Source: Megalobrama amblycephala
Lineage: Eukaryota > Chordata > Actinopteri > Cypriniformes > Xenocyprididae
Assembly (NCBI RefSeq): GCF_018812025.1
Contig: NC_063063.1
Span: forward strand, 5,558,942 to 5,622,941
DNA length: 64,000 nt
Direction: 5' to 3'
Below the pieces are notes generated by a model. That model made no database searches. It was not told the DNA's origin and worked only from the letters and a program-made list of their open reading frames with translations. This document shows, piece by piece, positions 1 to 26,818 of this stretch (its first letter is position 1; every line of letters starts with the position of its first letter). Made by a program: the position numbers and the translations under genes.

Positions 1-539
1 GGAACCAACATTATACCTAAGGAGAACATCATTTGGGAGTATTTTTAAGCAAGTAAATGTCTTGCTTTAGATATTAAATGTGACATAATAAAAGTATTTA
101 TCAAAAATGACATTTTTTTCCCTGTTCTGATTTACATGAAAACATTTTCACAAATCTTTCAACACAAACAAACCAAGAAACAATGTTTGAAGAAAATGAA
201 GAATGTGTAATAATGTAAATCTAAAGTCTTTTTGTAAGGCCCCATTTTTTTCTACATTCTATTCATTGAAACTATTTTTTGCTTTTAAAAAAATCAATAC
301 TTCTAATTTTAAAATATATGCTGGGGCAAAGAAAATACTTTGGCCAGAGAAAAATTCTGAGACTTCAAAAAATAAATAGCACTGTATAAAACAAATGTGA
401 GAGATTCCAGAGTTACAAAGAGCACATAAAAAGAGACAAAAATGACAACAGCTGAAGCCATTGCAAAAGACATTGATGGAGTCATAAAAAGATTTAACGG
501 CAGTTAAGTGTAAAATGTAAAATGTAACATGTAAGTCCG

Positions 540-15220
<14,681 letters not shown>

Positions 15221-15445
15221 GTTCCCTCTGATAAACCCAACCGCTGTGCTTTTTACACGTTTGTTAAACGTGTATATTTGTTATGTGTTATCTGATATAA
15301 TACAGCAGCAGTGTGTTCATTAGTTTGTGTGTTTCTGTTTTCGCCAATTGTTCACTATCTCGCGACTCGCGCCACACTGAACCACAGCGGAAGTGACGTA
15401 GAGAGACGAAAAACATGGCGACGCTGAGGCGCCGACCAATGTGAG
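15221..15445 (-). promoter_or_regulatory. kat7: kat7 promoter / 5' UTR region, CpG-containing
   Basis: This is the only GC-rich stretch near the kat7 start. On the plus strand it holds an ETS/CRE-like composite CGGAAGTGACGTA at 15388-15400, a YY1-like site AAACATGGCGAC at 15411-15422 and a CCAAT at 15436-15440. No TATA box is evident. This is typical of a housekeeping TATA-less promoter. The transcription start was not located. Motif matches are by eye. Confidence 0.55.
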
Positions 15446-15659
15446 GAATGTCCATTCTCCATTGTTGTTTTTTTTATGTTTTAACATTATTGGTACAGAT
15501 TACAGAGACAAACGTTTTTTTCTTTTAGATATTAATTCAAATTACGTTAATTTTGATTGTACTTTATTGTAGCTTTGTCTTCTTGGTAAATTTCATCTTC
15601 ACAAAGCCATAGCAGTTCATTGTAAACCTAAATTTAGTAACGTTAAGCCTATGTTTCCT

Positions 15660-16100
15660 AGGTAAAATCCTTTTTTACCACATTTGGGTTAAATGTTTGC
15701 CCAACCGGCTGGGCAGTTTTATTTAACTCAACATTTAAAAAAAAAAAAAAAAAAAAAATTACTGTATTGCTTGCTTAAAATGAACCCAGAATATATTGGA
15801 AACTAAAATCTATATGTTTAATAAATGGACATTTATTAATACGTTTAATGAATAATAATTAAACAATAAACATTTATTAAATTTCTTATTAATTGATTTT
15901 GATTATTGTTGTTGCCTCTAATAATTGATGTGTTCTGATTTTTAATTGGTGGTTAATTTGGGTTCCATTTTAATGCCAGCCATATAGTAACTTTTAAACA
16001 ATAGTTGGAGTTAAATAAAACTACCCAGCAGGTTGGGCAAACATTTAACCTTTCTTAATTTTCAACCCAACTTGGGTTGTTTTTAACCCAGTGTATACAA
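15660..16100. repeat. Degenerate inverted repeat element between kat7 and ptges3l
   Basis: The left part reads ATTTGGGTTAAATGTTTGCC with GGCTGGGCAG, and the right part carries the reverse complement (CTGCCCAGC-like, GGGCAAACATTTAACC, AACCCAACTTGGG). This suggests an old MITE. Sequence 16100-16830 is AT-rich with no gene recognised. Confidence 0.5.
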
Positions 16101-16829
16101 AATGATTCAATCCCCAAAAGTAAAATTTTTTATAGAGAATTTATATATAGGCCTATAGCGAATATACTACTGTTCTAAGTTGTTTATAAATAGTTGTTAT
16201 GCGAAAAATGTGTTTAAAATAATCCAAACATTCTGTTTCATGTGATATTATATGCACAAAGCTAAACTGACTGATATTTGCATTTATATAATGCCATTTT
16301 TATTAGTTTCATGTAATTTTTTTTTTTTTTTTTTGCTGTTTACATGCATGTCCTTTCCTGTTCTCTGTTTTTATTACTTGCTTAAATATAAAAATGATGT
16401 ACATTTTACATTGCAAAACATTGACTTAATGCACACAATCTACAGATGGCGCTGCAGGACCCCCACTTAAAATGAGACCATCATCACTGACATGAAACTG
16501 GATTCATTAACATCAGCTCTAGGGGAAACACAGGAATCTCTTAATATTAACCTCTCCAGTCCATGTGGGAAAAACAAAACAAATAAACAACAAAATGATT
16601 GCTTGTGACAAGAATAAAACTAAATGCAAAGAAATTAATGATTTATCCAATCATTTTTCCGTTTCAATTTAAGGATTCTCTTTTCCCTCAAGGCATTCAC
16701 ATCCTCTGCCTTTCATCTCTTTCAGCTTCATATCTGCAAAATTTCGTAACACAAATAAAAGAAAAACAGATATAGACAAAATCTTTTTTAACTCTTTATT
16801 CAAAAAAAAAAAAAAAAAAAAAAAACTAT

Positions 16830-17204
16830 GGGCTTTAAAGGTATGTTTACACAACAACAATTATGTTAAAAGCAGAAAAGTTAACTTTTAAAAAGTAAGC
16901 CTTAAAAAGCCTGCATTCTGCTGCCAGGCCAGTAGTTGGCGATGTCACTTTGTAAAGAAACACTACATGCCTATAGACTATAAACACGTAATATGCATGC
17001 ACATGATGTCACCATTTTTTCACAAATTTCGTGTTTTTGTAGTTTACACGGAGACTATAACGGTATCATTTTCAAAAACTTGCATTTTGAAACTTGTTTT
17101 CAAAGGTTTGCATTTTCAGGCCCCCAAAACACAGTGTAAATGAATGGTCAAAATGCATAAAAGGTTTTCAATTTCAGTTGAAAACAGTGTTGAGTAAACT
17201 GCCC
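16830..17204 (+). mobile_element. MITE family with CTGGCAG core, copy A
   Basis: It contains the diagnostic block GCCAGGCCAGTAGTTGGCGA followed by TGTCACTTTGTAAAGAAACA. The ends carry TATGTTTACACAACA and a decayed complement TGAGTAAACTGCCC. The same block recurs at 18078-18468, 23378-25130, 40924-41309, 45507-45760 and 56351-56490. Confidence 0.75.
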
Positions 17205-17545
17205 TTAAAGGGATAGTTTACCCAAAAATTTTAATTATTCCATGATTTACTCACCCTCAAGCCATAGGTGTAAATGACTATCTTCTTGTCAGACGAACAC
17301 AATCTGAGATATATTTTAAAATATCCTTAGTCCTCCAAGGGTTTATAATGGCTTGTGAACTGGTAGCCCGAAATTGCTGAAGACAGAAAACAATCGCATC
17401 CGATCCATAAAAAAATCGAATCCATACTACTCCAGGGGAGTTAAGTAAATGGATTCATTTTTTGAATGCGAATGGATGCATTTTTCTGTCTTCAGAATTT
17501 GGGCTACCATTCACAACCATTATAAACCTTGGAGGACTAACACCG
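17205..17545 (+). mobile_element. Fish TTAA-type element (GGGATAGTTTACCC family), partial
   Basis: It starts TTAAAGGGATAGTTTACCCA directly after the preceding MITE and holds ATTTACTCACCCTCAAGCC. The same family is at 26052-26339, 34246-36515, 43163-43394 and 52877-53300. The 3' end is unclear. Beyond it, 17546-17780 looks like another decayed element and 17780-18077 shows nothing recognisable. Confidence 0.65.
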
Positions 17546-18077
17546 TGTCCTAACCAGACGCGATGCGATAAGATTCCAGCGACGAGCAATTTGATTGCCC
17601 ACACTAGATGCGACGTGACAATAAAGAAGCGACAAAATCAATCAAAAACCACAGCCAATCAGAAGAGAGTGTGGGCGGGCTCTCTCGGCAAGAGCACAGC
17701 AGACACAATGAAATGGGCAAGAACTTAGTAAAATTCATAAATATTACACCATTTAAACATTATTTAAAGTACATACGGAGTAACTGAACCAATCTTTGTC
17801 ATAGAATACACTTGTTTGTTCGAATTGAGTTGACAGTGTGAACGTTCTTGTGCCCGTTTATTTATTTTCAAGATCTGATGTGAATTAGCCAGTGTTGTTT
17901 TCATTACAGCTAAGAATCTGGGAACACAGAATGATATTCAAACTCTCATTAGATGCTTTTAACATTAAATAAAGCACATAAACATGATATTATCATTGCC
18001 ATATTTTGTGTTGCTGTTCCAGCCGGGACGTCGCGAAGAAATAGAAACCAAAATTCCAAAATTGAATGTTTGCATCG

Positions 18078-18468
18078 GGGTATGTTTACATGACAACGAT
18101 GTACTAAAAACTGAAAGGTTTTTCCTTTGCGTTTTATGCATATACAACAACGTTGTCAAAATGATCTCTGTTCACACGGATTCGCGAAAACAACAAAAAT
18201 GCTGTATTCTGCTGCCAGGCCAGTAGTTGGCGATGTCATTTTGTAAAGAAACACGTTTGTGTCTAAAAGACATCACCTTTTTCCTAAATTCACGTTTTTG
18301 TAGATAACATGGAGACAATAATGGTATATTTTTCAAAAACTTGCACTTTGAAATACATTTTCAAAAGTTTGTGTTTTCAGGTCCCCAACACTCTGTTGTT
18401 GTGTAAATGAACGACCAAAACACATAATAAGTTTTTCATTTTTGTTGAAAATGCTGTTGTGTAAATGG
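18078..18468 (+). mobile_element. MITE family with CTGGCAG core, copy B
   Basis: It starts near GTATGTTTACATGACAACG and ends GTTGTGTAAATGGCCCC, an imperfect inverted repeat. The interior block GCCAGGCCAGTAGTTGGCGA is near 18215. It lies about 350 bp upstream of the ptges3l start codon. Confidence 0.78.
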
Positions 18469-18659
18469 CCCCACTGACTCAAATAAACATTTGTTGAGGT
18501 TTGCATCTGTTTCTCTCAGATTCTCACCAGGGGGAGGGTTTGTGTGAAAGGGAATATCACGGTCTGGGTGAGGGTAGAAACTACAGTGATTTTCCCGAGT
18601 GTTCCACCACCTCCTTTAAATGGGAAGAGCAGGGGAGTGGGGGTGAAGTGGTATGTTCC

Positions 18660-18822
18660 TCTCCTAGCAGCTGATACCATCCATCCTAAAAATAGAACCA
18701 ATCACTCAGCCAGCCACACAGACACACATTGAGCTCTCTCTAGTCAATTCTGTCTTCTCTAAAAGTAAGGAAAATAATTTAAAACATTTACAGAAACTAC
18801 GCCAACTCTACGAGAAGTCAAG
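18660..18822 (+). promoter_or_regulatory. ptges3l: ptges3l proximal promoter with E-box and MEF2-like site
   Basis: A perfect MEF2 consensus CTAAAAATAG lies at 18686-18695 and an E-box CAGCTG at 18668-18673, 13-18 bp apart. A CCAAT motif follows at about 18699. They sit about 130-150 bp before the ATG. This spacing is typical of muscle promoters. Human PTGES3L is, to my knowledge, enriched in striated muscle, so a muscle role is plausible but inferred. No clear TATA box. Confidence 0.5.
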
Positions 18823-21301
18823 ATGCCAAAGATTGTGAGACCAGAGGACTGGTAGGTGTGAACATGAGTGCTTATTTGAAATGGTAGAAGCCGCATGCTG
18901 ATGTCTTCTCGAAGGGTACATGTGATTTTCACAATGAACTCTGAACTTAGACTTAAAATATATGGTTTCATTCATGTTAGATCAGAAAGTTTTGTTTTTA
19001 AAGTGTAACCAAATTAGAAATTGCTTAAATTGGTTCTTTCATTTAATTTAGTCAACCAGCCAGAACTCTGTGGTACGACCGGAAAAAGTACGTCACAATC
19101 AACTTTATGGTTCAAAACCCAAAAGATGTTCAGGTAGATATTCAGGACACAAAAATTATTTTGAGGTAAGAAAATTATATATTTTCCAGTATGTATTATA
19201 TCAAATATTTATTTCTTTTTATGTTGTTTTTGTGTTTCTCTGTTTTTCTCAGTAATATCCAATAGGAATGTCAGGCTGAAGTGATTCTCAGGCACAGCAA
19301 TGAGATCAAATTCAAAGCAAATACAGAATTTTGCTTACATACACTCTTAAAAATAAAGGTTCCAAAAGGTTGTTTTCATGGTGATGCCATTGAAGAACCA
19401 TTTTTGGTTCCCCAAAAAACCTTTCAGTCAACAGTTCTTAAGAAAAAAAAAAAAAAAAATCCTTAGTATGAAGAACATTGTACAATCCAGAGAACTTTGT
19501 TTTTCCAGTGTAAAGAACCTTTTGTGCATTGAAAAGTTTCCATGCATGTTAAATGTTGGAACCATCTATGACATTAAAGAACCTTTATTTTTAAGACTGT
19601 ATCTTGCTTCTCAAAATTACTATAGTAATATGTGTATTATACTATACTCTTGTCTATACTATACTCTTGCTGAATGCTGTATTGCTCAATAGCATTGTTT
19701 TATTTAGCATAAACATTTGAGTGAAACTTGAATGAAACACAATTGAGAGCTCCATTAAAGGTGCCCTAGATTGTTTTTTTACAAGATGTAATATAAGTCC
19801 TAGGTGTCCCCTGAATGTGTCTGTGAAGTTTCAGCTCAAAATACCCCATAGATTTTTTTTTATTAATTTTTTTAGCTGCCTATTTTGGGGCATCATTAAC
19901 TATGCACTGATTTTTTCAGCGCGCCGCCCCTTTAAGAGATGCGCTCTCTCTGCCCCACGAGCTGTCGACTATATACATCGCATAAACAAAGTTCACACAG
20001 CTAATATAACCCTCAAATGGATCTTTACAAGATGTTCGTCATGCATGCTGTATGCATGCTTCGAATTATGTGAGTAAAGTATTTATTTAGATGGTTACGT
20101 TTGATTCTGTGTGAGTTTGAGGCTGTGCTCTGTGGCTAAAGCTAACATTACACACTGTTGGAGAGATTTATAAAGAATGAAGTTGTGTTTATGCATTATA
20201 CAGACTGCACGTGTTTAAAAATGAAAATAGCAACGATTCTCGTCTCCGTGAATACAGTAAGAAATGATGGTAACTTTAACCTCATTTAACAGTATATTAG
20301 CAACATGCTAATGAAACATTTAGAAAGACAATTTACAAATATCACTAAAAATATCATGATATCATGGATCATGTCAGTTATTATTGCTCCATCTGCCATT
20401 TTTCGCTGTTGTTCTTGCTTGCTTACCTTGTCTGTGCACAGATCCAGCCGTTAATACTGCCTTTCCTTGTGTAATGCGTCGAATGGGCTGGCATTATGCA
20501 AATATTGGGGTCATACATATTAATGATCCCGACTGTTACGTAACAGTCGGTGTTATGTTGAGATCCGAGTGTTTTCCGGAAGTCTTTCAAACAAATGAGA
20601 TTTACATAAGAAAGAGGAAGCAATGGGGTTTGAAACTCAATGTATGTCTTTTCCATGTACTGAACTCTTGTTATTCAACTGTGCCAAGATAAATTCAGTT
20701 TTTCATTCGAGGGCACCTTTAAGTCTCCTGAGCTAAAAAAAAAAGAGCAACATTTGAGCTATAAAATAAGACATTGGGATTTTGACATGATGGATAATAG
20801 GTGTTTTTTGGCACCGAAACATTCAGGTAAAGAATGTATTGAGCTATATTTACAAGGAAGGAAATGTCTAAAGTAATAATAATTCATGTTTTTTTTTTCA
20901 GCTGTAAAGATGTGGATGACAACAATATCTACAATGAAATTGAATTTTATGATCGCGTATTTAAATCTGTAAGTATCTTACCATCTTTTTTGTGATATAA
21001 ACCCTGAAGCTTGTAGTACGTGTGCATATTTAATTCAGGTGGCATAGTAAATATATTATAGACATTTAAACATATTACTGTGTTTTATTGACAATACGGG
21101 CTTGTTTTTTTTTTTTTTTTTTTGACCCACAGTGCATGAAATAAGCGAAATGTGTAAATGAAATTTCATTCATGACATCTTTCTGGATGATGCTTTTTTA
21201 GGATTCAAGGGAGAAGGTCTTTGACCGAACAATTAATGTCTTAATAAGGAAAGTAAAGGAAAATGTGGCATGGCCACGACTCCAGAAAGATACAGCAAAG
21301 G

Positions 21302-21398
<97 letters not shown>

Positions 21399-21869
21399 GT
21401 CTGTCTGTCTGTCTGTCTGTTGTTCAATCCATCTATTTCATTCCTCTGAGCTCTCTTTCTTTGCCCTTTCAGCCAGCATGGCTGTTAGTAGACTTTGATA
21501 ACTGGAGGGACTGGGAACACGAGGAGGAAGATGGCATGGCAGAATATGATCAGTATATGGATGTAAGTCTTTTAATCTGGGTGATGCACTTATCATTTTG
21601 GATGATACTGTTATCATTTTACTTATTGTCACGGGATGTTGCACGTTGAGATCATAATAAATTCCTACATTTTTTATAAAATGTAATGACTTTTGTAATG
21701 CAGATGCTTAATGAAATGAAGAACAAAGGAGAGCCACCTGCCATGGATGACCTGGATGATCTTGTAAGTACCAGAAACAGTATCAAATGGTTATGTGGTC
21801 TTTAGTAATGTCATTTCAGTTTTGAAGTCATCGCAGGACACTTTTTTGTCTTCTTCACAGAGTGACTGA
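18823..21869 (+). CDS. ptges3l: Prostaglandin E synthase 3-like (p23-like CS-domain protein)
   Basis: Exons: 18823-18851, 19052-19165, 20902-20968, 21202-21300, 21473-21562, 21704-21763, 21861-21869. All are GT-AG with consistent phase, giving 468 nt (155 aa plus TGA). The CS domain starts at about aa 11 ([20 protein letters not shown]) and continues through SCKD and YNEIEFYD. It ends with the p23 signature WPRLQKD and [13 protein letters not shown]. The short acidic C-terminus [12 protein letters not shown] matches PTGES3L rather than PTGES3, which has a longer acidic tail. p23 proteins bind the Hsp90 ATPase domain, and PTGES3L itself is little studied. Intron 2 carries a fish MITE (19340-19600) and a TTAA-type element (19759-20718). 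Intron 4 begins with an (ATCT)n array directly at the donor. Confidence 0.95.
19340..19600. mobile_element. Short fish MITE in ptges3l intron 2
   Basis: The ends ACACTCTTAAAAATAAAGGT and ACCTTTATTTTTAAGACTGT form an inverted repeat of about 18 bp with few mismatches. The interior has repeated AAGAACC/GGTTCC motifs, typical of an abundant fish MITE. Confidence 0.8.
19759..20718 (+). mobile_element. TTAA-site DNA element, copy 1 (960 bp)
   Basis: It is flanked by TTAA on both sides (19755-19758 and 20719-20722). The ends are AGGTGCCCTAGATTG and, reversed, AGGTGCCCTCGAATG. It contains conserved blocks ATTTTGGGGCATCATTAAC and ATGATATCATGGATCATGTC that recur at 46435-47366, 53366-54334 and 57480-58765. 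The target fits piggyBac- or Kolobok-type transposition. No transposase was seen, so it is non-autonomous. Confidence 0.88.
21301..21420 (+). repeat. (ATCT)n then (CTGT)n microsatellite at the ptges3l exon 4 donor
   Basis: About 24 ATCT units start at the second base of intron 4, followed by about five CTGT units. The donor itself reads gtatct, so its +2 to +6 bases belong to the array. Confidence 0.95.
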
Positions 21870-23377
21870 GTGGAGCACCGTTGTCCAAGACGGATCTTTA
21901 CGGCCCAGTTTTTCTAAATATTATGAATGCAGTAAAAGCCAATTCACACTGTTGTTGGCATTGTGAGCTAGACTTACCGTATGTAATATGTAACTGTCAC
22001 ATGTTTACCTTAGATTTTCTTGACTTCCTTGCGAAACAAATCATTGTTCCGTTGTGAGAAACAAAATTAGTTGTGTATTTATTTTCTATTTGTGCTGTTA
22101 TAAATACAACAGGAAATTGCTTATGTATATTCGTATGCTATGAAATGTATGTTTTCTACATTAAAGACTTTAATGTCCTACGTTATCTGTGATGCTTTAG
22201 TATTTTGATATGTATTTGTGCTGATATTTGTGTGTACAAGTGGCACCTCAATCAATCAATCAATCAATCAATCAATCTTTTATTCAACCAGTCTCAAGGT
22301 GATTGTTTGAAAAGTCTCCAAATACATTTGACTTAATTGTATCCATTGTTTTATAATGCAAAACTTAACATTAACATTTTGTGAAATATTTTGCATTAAA
22401 ATTATGCTTGCTTTTATTTTGTTATATAATGCAAATCTATTTGTATAATTGTCCAAATATTTTTTTGGGGCCTTGATGCAAATGATCATATAGTCACAAA
22501 ACATACAATTTATTATCTTAAATAAGTATGGTTTTATATTTAATCCAAGAAGAATAAATCATAGGTTCACCTTTTGTCCATTGACCAGCCTGTGCTCCTG
22601 CAAGCACAGCAGGTCTGTTAGCACAAGTGTTCACTGTTACGCATGGACAACTGTTGCTCAACTCTTCTTATGCAGCAGGATTGTGCCATCTTTCAGCAAC
22701 TACGTCAGCAGACAAAGGTGACCCCTCGATTCAAGCCAAATGGACCTGTCTGTGCGAGTATGTGTGTGTGGAAAGGCCTTTGCTAGATTATAATAGATCA
22801 TTCATGGAATGGACCGGAAAACGGGTCAAGTAGTCATTAACCTTTTTTTAACTGACTCTTTGTATCATTGTACAAGCAGGAGTCCATTGGCCAAATCTTG
22901 TTTATCACTGCATACAAAGAGGAAGAGACCCACTCAAGACTGTACAACAGCGATAAAAAATGATAAGGAGAGAATGATTTCTTAGGTGAAAGGAAAATAT
23001 CACATGATTACAGTGCTAGCGTATCATGATTTCTTGCAACATTTTTAAATTCTGTCATCATTTACTCACCTTCGTATTGTTTCAAACTTGTACGACTTTC
23101 ATTCCTCTATTGCAAAAGAAGACATTTAGAAGAATATGCTGGACATTCTTTTACAATGAATGGAGACAAGCTTTTAAGGACACAAAACCAACATAAAAAT
23201 ATAAATTTTGTGAATCTGACTTGTGCACTATCAACTGAAGTCAAACAATAGCTTTGTGTGAGGAACAGACCCAGGATTTAGGTTGTTATTCACTAAAAAC
23301 TAGAGTCCTCTTCAGCACATTAATGAGTGTTCTTGAGGAAAGTAGCAATTTGATTGTATGTTTTTTTTTTTTTAGGG
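21870..23377. other. ptges3l 3' UTR and intergenic sequence
   Basis: It holds the 3' UTR to about 22190, an (AATC)n microsatellite at 22247-22276 and a non-repetitive stretch at 22560-22840 of unknown role. Around 23050-23170 is a fragment of the ATTTACTCACC fish element family. No gene recognised. Confidence 0.5.
22160..22165 (+). promoter_or_regulatory. ptges3l: Probable ptges3l polyadenylation signal (ATTAAA)
   Basis: ATTAAA lies 291 bp after the stop codon and is followed by T/GT-rich sequence. No AATAAA is seen between it and the stop. Confidence 0.5.
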
Positions 23378-23556
23378 GGCGTTTACACGACACTGTTTTC
23401 AACTAAAAACGGAACACTTTTTGTGCATTTTTAGGTAATAAAATATGCGTTTTTAGGCCTGAAAGCTCAAACCTTTGAAAACGGGATTCAAAGTACAAGT
23501 TATTGACAACAATACGTAATCATCTCTGTGTAAACTACAAAAAATGTGAATATGTT

Positions 23557-24975
23557 ACCCCCTTTCCACCCAGCACGAACCTGGTGCTAGTTCAGAGCTA
23601 GTGCTAGTGCCAGTTCGGAGTTGGTTCAACAGACGAGCCTTTTAAGAACCAGTTTGCCTTTCCACAGGCTAGAGAGTCAGCACAGAGCCAGGTCTTATGT
23701 CACTGTATACATCTCATATTCCACAGCAACGCTGCAGCGCCAAACACAAATACACCAAGCTTGCTTGAGATGCATCGGCTTCTCGCATAGCGATCGGCGC
23801 ATGACATCAAAGCTCCGCGAGATCGACCCAAAAGTACAAGGAGTCGTATGCTCTACAAACGCTCCCGCGGATCCGCGGCACCCGCCGAATCGGTCCGCGC
23901 TGCTCCGATGCATCTCGAACAAGCCTTCTATCAACAATCGCGGATGTTTCACTACTGTTGATGCTCATGGCTTTGCGAACCTACATCGGCATCCAAACAC
24001 AGCTCGCCGTAATTTGTATATAGACGGAGATTACGATCGAGCTGCTATTAGCTCGATTAGCTGCTATTTCAAAAATGGCGGTCTTAAGTTTCTTGTTGGT
24101 CATGGTAACCCCACTCCCAGCCCCTGACGCAAGCGGTTGTTACTTCTAGCCCAGCAATGTTTTGGTGCTTACGAACCACTTTTCCTGGTTCGGAGCTGGT
24201 GCTTTGTAGTGATGGCCGATTTCGAAACAATGCTTCATGAATCTCCGAAGCTTCATGAATCTTTTGTTTCGAATCAGTGATTCGGAGCGTGTATCAAACT
24301 GCTAAAGTCACGTGATTTTAGTAAACGAGGCTTCATTACGTCATTACTGTTTCGAAACATTTCAAAACAGTTTGAAATTTAAATGGCTCACCGGTAGAGG
24401 GCGATGATAAAGTGAACCCATGAATCATGCAGATTGACTGAGAACTGTTGAACAAGTGTTTATGGCTTTACCATCAGTTTTATACATTTGTAGATGTTTT
24501 AATTATACATTGGAATAATTAAAATTAATAATGGTAGTTATTAATCTCTTATCAGCCTGTTTAGCTTGAGCCATGGAACAGATAAACAAGCCTTGAAAAT
24601 TGATAAAAGAACACATATTATACAGACACTCTATATTTAATCTTATTAGATGATTAGTTAATTCCATTTAATTGATTTTACTTTAAATAAAACTTTTGCA
24701 ATACATTTGTTAAAGGGTATTTTTAATGCACGTTTGCCCTGAGTTTTGTTGCATTTGCACTGTTCTGACCACTAGGGGTCACCGTGGAGACGGGTGTCAG
24801 ATTGTTTCGAAGCCTCGAATCATAGCGGCACATTTGATTCAACTGCTTCAGTGTTTCATGAAGCCTCAATCTGCCCATCACTAGTGCTTTGTGTGTCGAA
24901 AGACAAAGAACTGATTTGAAACAAGGCTCTGGCTCCGAACCAGCACTCAAACTGCCTTGGTGGAAAAGGGGCATG
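23557..24975. mobile_element. DNA element nested in MITE copy C
   Basis: The ends CCCCTTTCCACCCAG and TGGTGGAAAAGGGGC are inverted repeats, with repeated GGTTCGGAGCTGGTGC-type motifs inside both ends. Imperfect 8-bp flanks ATGTGAAT and ATGTGAAA suggest a target duplication. Without the inner hAT copy it would be about 740 bp. A 168-codon open frame (23621-24127) has no recognisable domain and is probably fortuitous. Confidence 0.7.
24207..24883. mobile_element. hAT element, 677 bp, third nesting level
   Basis: Ends TAGTGATGG and CCATCACTA. Exact 8-bp duplication GTGCTTTG at 24199-24206 and 24884-24891. TTTCGAAACA-type motifs occur near both ends. No transposase frame. It is inserted into the element 23557-24975. 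Confidence 0.9.
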
Positions 24976-26051
24976 TGAAAATTGTGATGTCACGCGCATG
25001 TGCGAGTAGTTTTTCTTTACAAAGTGACATCGCCAACTACTGGCCTGGCAGGAGAATACAGCTGTTTCAGTCGTTGTGGATGAATTAATTCACATAACAA
25101 CAACAACAAAAATTGTATAGGACCTGCACATACAAGTAAGTGCGATAACAAAAATCTGGCAGTACGCGCTGCATACGCTGACCCACGAGTAGCTATATGG
25201 AAAAAGTGAAGTATATTTTGGGATTTAAAGTAACCAAATTCACAAAATGAGTTTATGATTTGTTCACAGATCATAAGTTTTGGTGCTTTTGCATTTTGAA
25301 ACGTTTTGAAGATTGAAAGCTACACTAATACAGTACCTACTTGCTGCTGTGAAAAGAAGTGTGCATAATTGTAATGAATGTGCACACGTAGCGTACTTCA
25401 AACATTAAATGTATATTTCTAAGAAACTGTATTTGCAGTATAATATAATATTTATGAAATAAAAGGCCACTTAAAGTGTACTAAAAGTTAAAACTCTTTC
25501 ATGACTATATGGGCCTGTCCAAACCCACACTTGCAGTTTTTATCTTTTGTTTTTCTTATTTTGATGTGTTGACTAACATACTAAAGCACAGGTAAAGACT
25601 TGATAATAATTTTAACTGTAGTGTGTTTTAGTTAAAATATTTTAAATGTTCTAAACTACAATTTCATTACAAATGTGCAGTTACATAAACTGATTTAAAT
25701 ACAAGACATACAAGTTTTAAATTAAAATGCTAGTATATTTAAAGTATATTTCAATTTACCATTAAATGTTTGAGCAGTACACTCTAACCATATTTCAAAG
25801 ACAACAGAGGGTCAAAAAGCACTCATAAGTTAAATTTGCTGTATTTAATATGAATTTAACCTATAATACATTTTCATTTAATCGTAAAATAACATGCAAT
25901 TAAGTGTCCACAAACATTACATTTAGTTCGCACTTAAGTATATTATTTTCCATAAGTACTCTTTTTAAAAGTATGCTAAAGTCTACTTCTTTCCACAAGG
26001 GTGCATGGAAGTCCATTTCACCATCTAACAGAAGAAATGAAGTCAAAGAGG

Positions 26052-26339
26052 TTAAAAGGTTAGTTTATCCAAATATGAAAAAAATGTTGTCAATTACTCA
26101 CCCTCATGTCATTCCAAACCTGTAAGACTTTGGTTCATATTCGAAACACAAATGAAGATATTTTAAATGCAATCTGAGAGATTTCTGTCACAACTACCAC
26201 TTACTGTCACTTCATAACGTTCATAAAGAGATCATAAAACTAATCTATATGCATCAAGCGATTAACTATTATAAGTTTGGAATGACATGAGGGTGAGTAA
26301 ATGACAGAATTTTTATTTTTGGGTGAACTAACCCTTTAA
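26052..26339 (+). mobile_element. Fish TTAA-type element (GGTTAGTT...AACTAACC family), short
   Basis: The left end TTAAAAGGTTAGTTTATCCA and the right end GGGTGAACTAACCCTTTAA are complementary. The interior has ATTACTCACCCTCATGTCAT and its inverted copy. Non-autonomous. Confidence 0.8.
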
Positions 26340-26818
26340 GCATGACATGAGTGTGAATACTTCTTTTTTGTTTTAAATATACTTTTTTTTACAGCCAATG
26401 ACCAAATAGCATTGTCCGGGACAGAACAGTGCTGTCTGGCACACGTTCAACCTGTAACCTTCAGTGAGGAGTGAAAAACATTGATAAGGGATGTTTGTGC
26501 AGTCTGTGATGTAACGGGCCGCAGATTCTCCAGGCCACCAAACGCATAAACAAAATGTTCTGCACTTTGGCCTACTACGCCCATCACAAACCCCACAGAA
26601 GAACAAAATTTAAACGTCTGTAGAAGAGGTCAGAGAAAAGTGGGCAAAGAAAGTTAATATTTAAAAGAAGTTCTTTGGAGGAAAAATTAATCAATATGGA
26701 TGTTTTTCAGAAAAATGAAACATTTTATTATAACATAAACATTTTTAACAAACCAAACACAATCTAAAGAACTAAAACCAAATTTAATGAATTAATTTGT
26801 TTCTTTTCACTAACATAG

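Larger units (their letters stand above)
23378..25130 (-). mobile_element. MITE family with CTGGCAG core, copy C, split by a nested insertion
   Basis: The left part (GGGGCGTTTACACGACACTG to about 23556) and the right part (about 24976-25130, with TCGCCAACTACTGGCCTGGC) join to one copy of the family. Comparison with the uninterrupted copy at 40924-41309 shows the break in the AATGTGAA-like segment. Confidence 0.75.

Noticed and set aside
18602..18620. CArG-like sequence CCTTTAAATGG before ptges3l
   Set aside because: It has seven A/T bases between the CC and GG instead of six, so it is not a proper SRF site.
18544..18732. Overlapping open frames upstream of ptges3l
   Set aside because: They overlap the promoter region and have no homology or splice support.
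20384..20692. 100-codon frames recurring at 20384-20692, 46563-46778 and 53486-53716
   Set aside because: They recur because the TTAA-type element recurs. The frames are disrupted differently in each copy and show no purifying pattern.
21263..21649. Open frame with repeated IYLS residues
   Set aside because: It is the translated ATCT microsatellite reading through ptges3l exons in a wrong frame.
23621..24127. 168-codon open frame on the plus strand
   Set aside because: It lies wholly inside a nested DNA element, has no recognisable domain, and is probably a chance frame in a GC-richer repeat.
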